64,000 nt of DNA from assembly GCF_029240215.1 (NCBI RefSeq), contig NZ_JARBTK010000002.1, positions 186,001-250,000 of the forward strand. The letters run 5' to 3'. Of the stretch, positions 60,837 through 64,000 are shown piece after piece. The translations under genes and the position numbers were made by a program. Numbering within the stretch: position 1 is the first letter of the stretch; each line of letters opens with the position of its first letter. The notes below the pieces were generated by a model. It was not told the origin of the DNA. It did no database searches and saw only the letters and a list, made by a program, of their open reading frames with translations. This DNA comes from Chryseobacterium sp. (lineage in GTDB: Bacteria > Bacteroidota > Bacteroidia > Flavobacteriales > Weeksellaceae).

Positions 60837-61745
60837 CTAATTGATTACCAAAACCGCTTCCTCCTCAGAAAGCCTGATTTCCGCCGTTGCCCCACTGTTG
60901 AATTGCAAAAAATCCTGTTCGATTCCGTCACTAAATATAAAACCATTATTTGGCATTAATGATTCTATCACAAGCTTATTTCCTCTTTTTATGGCTCCTC
61001 CGCAAATTTCGGTTTGAGTTTTTATGCTTTTAAAAGGCTCTCTTACCACAAAATACAAATCATCTTCATTCAATGTTGGATATTTCAGTTCTGTTGAACC
61101 TAAAATTCCATAAGCCATGTTGAAAATAGAACTCAGCCAACCCGTACTTCCTGTTTTTGTGGAAACGATAATTCCGCTGGATGAATGGGTTTCTTCTTTT
61201 CCATTCAACACGATTTTATATCTTGCCGAACTGTGAGAAGAAATTCCGATGAACAAATCATTGACTGCCATCAATTTTTGTCCGTCATTCAAAACCGCTT
61301 CTGCAAACCTCATTTTCTTTGAACTAAAAATTTCGTTAAGAACTGCATTCACGCCATTTAAAAAGTTTTTAACATTAAAAGGAAGCAGCACACCATCATA
61401 TCTTTCTTCATCAGGATTGATCGCCACAATCGGAATATTTTTAGAATATTTTGCAACATTTGCTACCAATCCGTCTTGTCCGATTACAATAATCAAATTC
61501 TTTTCAGAGAAAATATAGGACGGAACAAATTCTCTTTCCACCACTTTATTTTTAATGACTTTGGAGAGCTTGGTCTGAACTTCAAGAAATGACTGATAGA
61601 ATTTTTCATGTTCATCCACATATTCCTGAAAATCTCCTCCTGAACTTTCAATATAAAACTGAGCCTGAGCTTTGGTATTGAATCTCTCAATTAAAGACTC
61701 AAGCCTTGTTTTATTTTTAATGATGATGGCGTATTCGATTTGCAT
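60837..61745 (-). CDS. NAD-kinase-like protein
   Basis: I prefer the ATG at 61745 (MQIEYAIIIKNKTRLE), giving 302 residues; an ATG seven codons earlier is possible. Numbering below counts from that earlier ATG at 61766. It has the NAD/diacylglycerol-kinase fold: IIVIGQDGLVANVAKY holds the GGDG-equivalent (G96-Q97-D98-G99), AVNDLFIG the N(E/D) pair, and IIVSTKTGSTGWLSSI the TGSTA-equivalent loop. The catalytic Asp is kept but the first Gly pair is altered, so it may act on NAD-like or other substrates. It is preceded by an SPFH gene. Confidence 0.85.
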   Translation of the reverse strand: MQIEYAIIIKNKTRLESLIERFNTKAQAQFYIESSGGDFQEYVDEHEKFYQSFLEVQTKLSKVIKNKVVEREFVPSYIFSEKNLIIVIGQDGLVANVAKYSKNIPIVAINPDEERYDGVLLPFNVKNFLNGVNAVLNEIFSSKKMRFAEAVLNDGQKLMAVNDLFIGISSHSSARYKIVLNGKEETHSSSGIIVSTKTGSTGWLSSIFNMAYGILGSTELKYPTLNEDDLYFVVREPFKSIKTQTEICGGAIKRGNKLVIESLMPNNGFIFSDGIEQDFLQFNSGATAEIRLSEEEAVLVIN

Positions 61746-61860
61746 TTTTTTAATTTTTTTAACCATTAAGATGAATTAAGAAGTGAAGTTTAGTTAAGAA
61801 AATCATACTGATTTTTAAGCTTAAAAGCAAAACTCAATAATTCTTAGCAACTTAAATTCC

Positions 61861-62865
61861 TTAATGTTTCAAAATACTTTCTAATAAATCAGGACTTATA
61901 TTTAAGTTTCCTATTTTGCCAGCATTTTCTGCTAATTCTCTGAAAGCTAAAGCTATGTTTGATCTTGCATCCTGATTTCCATTTAAAGCTGTTAAAACTC
62001 TCCAATCCATTTCTTTGTATGGTTTTAAAGAAGTTTCCAAAACATAACCTTGCGTTTCTGCTTCTTTTCTGTCGTTTTCGGTTTTTTGTTCTATCAGTTG
62101 TTTTCTCTGATTTTCAACGGAAATATCGGCAGCAATCTTCATTTCTCTCAAAACCCTGTTGTTTTCTTCCTGCTGAACTTCGGTTTCCATTCTTTTTTCT
62201 TCGATCTGTTTTTGTTTTTCTTCAACCGCAATTTCTGTGTTTAGCTCAGATTCTTTGATCTTTCTTTCCTGTTCGACCGCAAAATTTCTTCTTTCATAAA
62301 TCGCTTCATCTGCCTGCTGTTGAAGTTTTTCTCTTGTTTCCGTTTCCAGTGCTCTTGCCATTTCGGGCGTAGTCTGAACAGCCAGAATATTGGCTCCTAA
62401 TATCTCAATTCCCATCGTCTGAATCGCTTCTGAAGACTTTAATCCTTCCAGAATATTTCCTTCAATTTTTTTTGCTGAACGGATGGCATCTTTTAAACTT
62501 AATTCATGAATAAATGATGAAGTAGAAGTCTGCGCAAGATTAATTATCCTTTGATTAAGTTTTTCAATGTCGTTTTTCTTGTAAACTCCAGCCTCGTTTA
62601 CCGTGAAATCCAACGTGTTTGAAAGTGCTTTCGGATCAGTAATTTTATAACTTATCTGTCCCTGAATTTTCACTGTCTGATAATCAAACGTATTTTCGTT
62701 AAAAATAAACGGCAGATCATTACTTCCCATCGGAATCGCAGCAATAGAACTGTTTGAAGCGAAATAAAAGAATGATAAACCTCTTCCCTCCCTTACGATT
62801 TCCCCATTTTTGAAATGAAGAACGTAAGTCATTGAATCAAATTTGATGTGTCTGAAACCAAACAT
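61861..62865 (-). CDS. SPFH/Band 7 domain protein
   Basis: 334 residues. The start MFGFRHIKFDSMTYVLHFKN leads into an SPFH domain (about 10-165). A long Glu/Lys/Gln coiled coil follows (about 165-275). There is no TM helix or flotillin hairpin, so it is probably a cytoplasmic, oligomerising member, perhaps membrane-peripheral. Downstream lies the NAD-kinase-like gene (115 bp). Its role in an ADP-ribose module is unknown; it may scaffold the other enzymes. Confidence 0.87.
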   Translation of the reverse strand: MFGFRHIKFDSMTYVLHFKNGEIVREGRGLSFFYFASNSSIAAIPMGSNDLPFIFNENTFDYQTVKIQGQISYKITDPKALSNTLDFTVNEAGVYKKNDIEKLNQRIINLAQTSTSSFIHELSLKDAIRSAKKIEGNILEGLKSSEAIQTMGIEILGANILAVQTTPEMARALETETREKLQQQADEAIYERRNFAVEQERKIKESELNTEIAVEEKQKQIEEKRMETEVQQEENNRVLREMKIAADISVENQRKQLIEQKTENDRKEAETQGYVLETSLKPYKEMDWRVLTALNGNQDARSNIALAFRELAENAGKIGNLNISPDLLESILKH

Positions 62866-62890
62866 AGCTTTACGTTTTAAATTAATATTT

Positions 62891-62905
62891 GTGTTATATT
62901 TACGC
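62891..62905. promoter_or_regulatory. Operator-like repeat O1
   Basis: GTGTTATATTTACGC, with the form GTGT-N7-AC(A/G)C shared by O2 and O3, ~26 bp before the SPFH start codon. The spacer sequence around the three sites is otherwise unremarkable. Confidence 0.5.
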
Positions 62906-62963
62906 TAATTGAAAATTGCATAGTTTTGCAATAATACTTTTGCGAATTATCAATTTCATGATT

Positions 62964-62978
62964 GTGTTATTTTTACAC
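62964..62978. promoter_or_regulatory. Operator-like repeat O2 (perfect inverted arms)
   Basis: GTGTTATTTTTACAC; with flanks it reads TTGTGT-TATTTTT-ACACAA, an exact inverted repeat of 6-bp arms, as expected for a dimeric regulator. Confidence 0.55.
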
Positions 62979-63017
62979 AAATATAAGAAAGGTTAATTTT
63001 AGTAGCCAAATCTATTT

Positions 63018-63032
63018 GTGTTTATTTTACGC
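63018..63032. promoter_or_regulatory. Operator-like repeat O3
   Basis: GTGTTTATTTTACGC, the third GTGT-N7-AC(A/G)C copy. The NUDIX-winged-helix regulator encoded upstream is the candidate binder. Confidence 0.5.
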
Positions 63033-63079
63033 TAATTAATTTAATTGATTGATTTTCAGATGGGAAAATTTATTTAATT

Positions 63080-63274
63080 TAAACACGAATGACACAAATA
63101 TTTTCACGAATGGCACAATTGATTATTGTTTATTTAAGTTTCGGCTAAGCCAATGGATTGTTTATTCATCAAAAAACAGGCTAAAGCCCGTTCCTATTGA
63201 TACAAAAAATCCTAATTGTTTTAATGTTTGAATTTTGTGTTATTTGTGAAAAACATTTGTGCGGCTCGTGTTTA
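63080..63274. mobile_element. Gene-free inverted-repeat element (MITE-like)
   Basis: About 195 bp bounded by ~40-bp imperfect inverted repeats. The left end reads TAAACACGAATGACACAAAT and the right end, as complement, TAAACACGAGCCGCACAAAT. It contains GGCTAAGCC- and GGCTAAAGCCCG-type words but no gene. It lies between the regulator stop and the SPFH gene. The style resembles the repeats around the GxxExxY cassette, but the sequences differ. Confidence 0.55.
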
Positions 63275-63278
63275 AAAA

Positions 63279-63974
63279 TCATTTAATTTCGAAATAAAAT
63301 CCTTGTTCTTCAAGCTCCTTATACTTCTCTTCATTGAAAGTAAATAATTTTCCGGGTCTTCCGCTGCCTTCTTTTTTAACATTATTCGTTTCATTCAAAA
63401 GTCCGTAACTCATGATTTTTTTGCGGAAATTTCTGCGGTCTATTTCCTGTCCGATAATGGTTTTGTACAAATTCTCAAGGTCTGAAAAAGGAAATTCTTC
63501 ATTGAGAAGATTAAAGCCGATTGGTTGATATTGAATTTTTGTGCGAAGTCTTTTTAAAGCAATATCAATGATCGTTTGATGATCAAAAGCCAATTTCGGA
63601 AGACTGTTAATACCGAACCATTGTGCATCTTCCGCATCTGAATCTGCAAAAAGCTCGTGATAAGAAGGATTTACAAGCCCCAAATAAGCTATAGAAACTA
63701 CTCTATTTCGCGGATCGCGACCCACATTACCAAAAGTATAAAGTTGTTCCAGAAAATCAGGGTTTATACCTGCTTCTTCGTGCAATTCTCTTTTTACAGC
63801 ATCATCAAGATTTTCATCATCCAAAACAAGTCCTCCCGGAAGCGCCCAACCTCCTTTAAAAGGTTCAATATTTCTTTTAATTAAAAGAATCTGAAGATCC
63901 TTCTTATCAAAATATCCGAAAATAACTGCATCTACAGCAACTTTTATATCCTGTAATTTTTTTGGAGACTCCAT
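63279..63974 (-). CDS. NUDIX hydrolase-winged helix regulator (NrtR-like)
   Basis: 231 residues. The N-terminal NUDIX domain has a fully conserved box (G48 to I70: GX5EX7REUXEEXGU). The C-terminal ~80 residues (NFRKKIMSYGLLNETNNVKK, GRPGKLFTFNEEKYKEL) form a winged helix. This is the architecture of NrtR, which senses ADP-ribose and controls NAD genes, and of the sugar-sensing NUDIX regulators of Bacteroidetes. The conserved NUDIX box suggests it may also hydrolyse its ligand. It heads the ADP-ribose run. Confidence 0.88.
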   Translation of the reverse strand: MESPKKLQDIKVAVDAVIFGYFDKKDLQILLIKRNIEPFKGGWALPGGLVLDDENLDDAVKRELHEEAGINPDFLEQLYTFGNVGRDPRNRVVSIAYLGLVNPSYHELFADSDAEDAQWFGINSLPKLAFDHQTIIDIALKRLRTKIQYQPIGFNLLNEEFPFSDLENLYKTIIGQEIDRRNFRKKIMSYGLLNETNNVKKEGSGRPGKLFTFNEEKYKELEEQGFYFEIK

Positions 63975-63985
63975 TGTATTAATTT

Positions 63986-64000
63986 GCGTTGTGAATACAC
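63986..64000. promoter_or_regulatory. Possible fourth operator-like site at the window edge
   Basis: The complement reads GTGTATTCACAACGC, again GTGT-N7-AC(A/G)C, in the promoter region of the NUDIX regulator. The right side is cut by the window edge. It would be an autoregulatory site, but a chance match is possible. Confidence 0.25.

Noticed and set aside
56705..63974. DarT/DarG-type toxin-antitoxin interpretation of the macrodomain genes
   Set aside because: No DarT-like transferase is present; the macrodomains sit with KptA, ARH and sirtuin rather than in a two-gene toxin pair.

Overview
The window looks like a chromosome segment of a Flavobacteriia/Weeksellaceae bacterium, most likely Chryseobacterium or a close relative. 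The DNA is AT-rich. Promoters where recognisable carry the Bacteroidetes -7 form TAnnTTTG, two secreted proteins end in type IX secretion (T9SS) sorting domains, and GLPGLI-family proteins, a TonB-dependent barrel and DUF3127/DUF2007-type families are present. The genus is inferred from remembered family resemblance, not from a search.

Layout. 1-6300: the 3' part of an exo/endonuclease-phosphatase gene, two lipoproteins, a 55-residue double-glycine leader peptide with four cysteines, a GH3-type enzyme, a bacilliredoxin, a T9SS cargo protein and YqeY. 6356-23936 (minus strand): a complete division and cell-wall cluster in the order mraZ-rsmH-ftsL-ftsI-murE-mraY-murD-ftsW-murG-(DUF2007-like)-murC-[GxxExxY element]-ftsQ-ftsA-ftsZ, with an MraZ-type operator upstream. 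24161-26051: an alpha/beta hydrolase, engB and a GNAT acetyltransferase. 26159-28078: a metacaspase followed by a trypsin-like protease, each preceded by a copy of the same 32-bp element. 28470-31117: a four-gene lipoprotein / 7-TM protein / histidine kinase / LuxR-type regulator operon. 31384-31640: three tRNA genes. 31815-38164: DUF3127, aat, an EamA transporter, a TPR protein, a toxin-antitoxin pair whose toxin is frameshifted twice, glmM and dinD. 38288-40729: feoA-feoB and a small FeoB-associated protein. 40885-49371: three GLPGLI genes, a DinB-like protein, a TonB-type barrel, two near-identical HTH regulators, a GIY-YIG nuclease, and a dense set of palindromes and GLPGLI gene-end fragments. 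49823-55808: a JmjC/cupin-like protein, an HxlR regulator and a 1533-residue FISUMP-like T9SS protein.

55886-63974 (all minus strand) is the most interesting region. It is a run of NAD+/ADP-ribose genes: a NUDIX-winged-helix regulator (NrtR-like), an SPFH protein, an NAD-kinase-like protein, a TARG1/Poa1p-like macrodomain, a TIGR02452 PARG-like protein, a MacroD-type macrodomain, a class III-like sirtuin, an ADP-ribosylglycohydrolase and a KptA/Tpt1 2'-phosphotransferase. Two unrecognised small genes follow, one of them with eight cysteines. Three operator-like repeats and a gene-free inverted-repeat element lie between the regulator and the rest. The set reads as an ADP-ribose processing and salvage module in which the only ART-fold enzyme is KptA.

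Three other themes stand out. There are two small nuclease-type genes (GxxExxY and GIY-YIG), each surrounded by its own palindromic repeat family. The HTH/GLPGLI block shows repeated local duplication and decay. The metacaspase-protease pair resembles a small proteolytic effector system.
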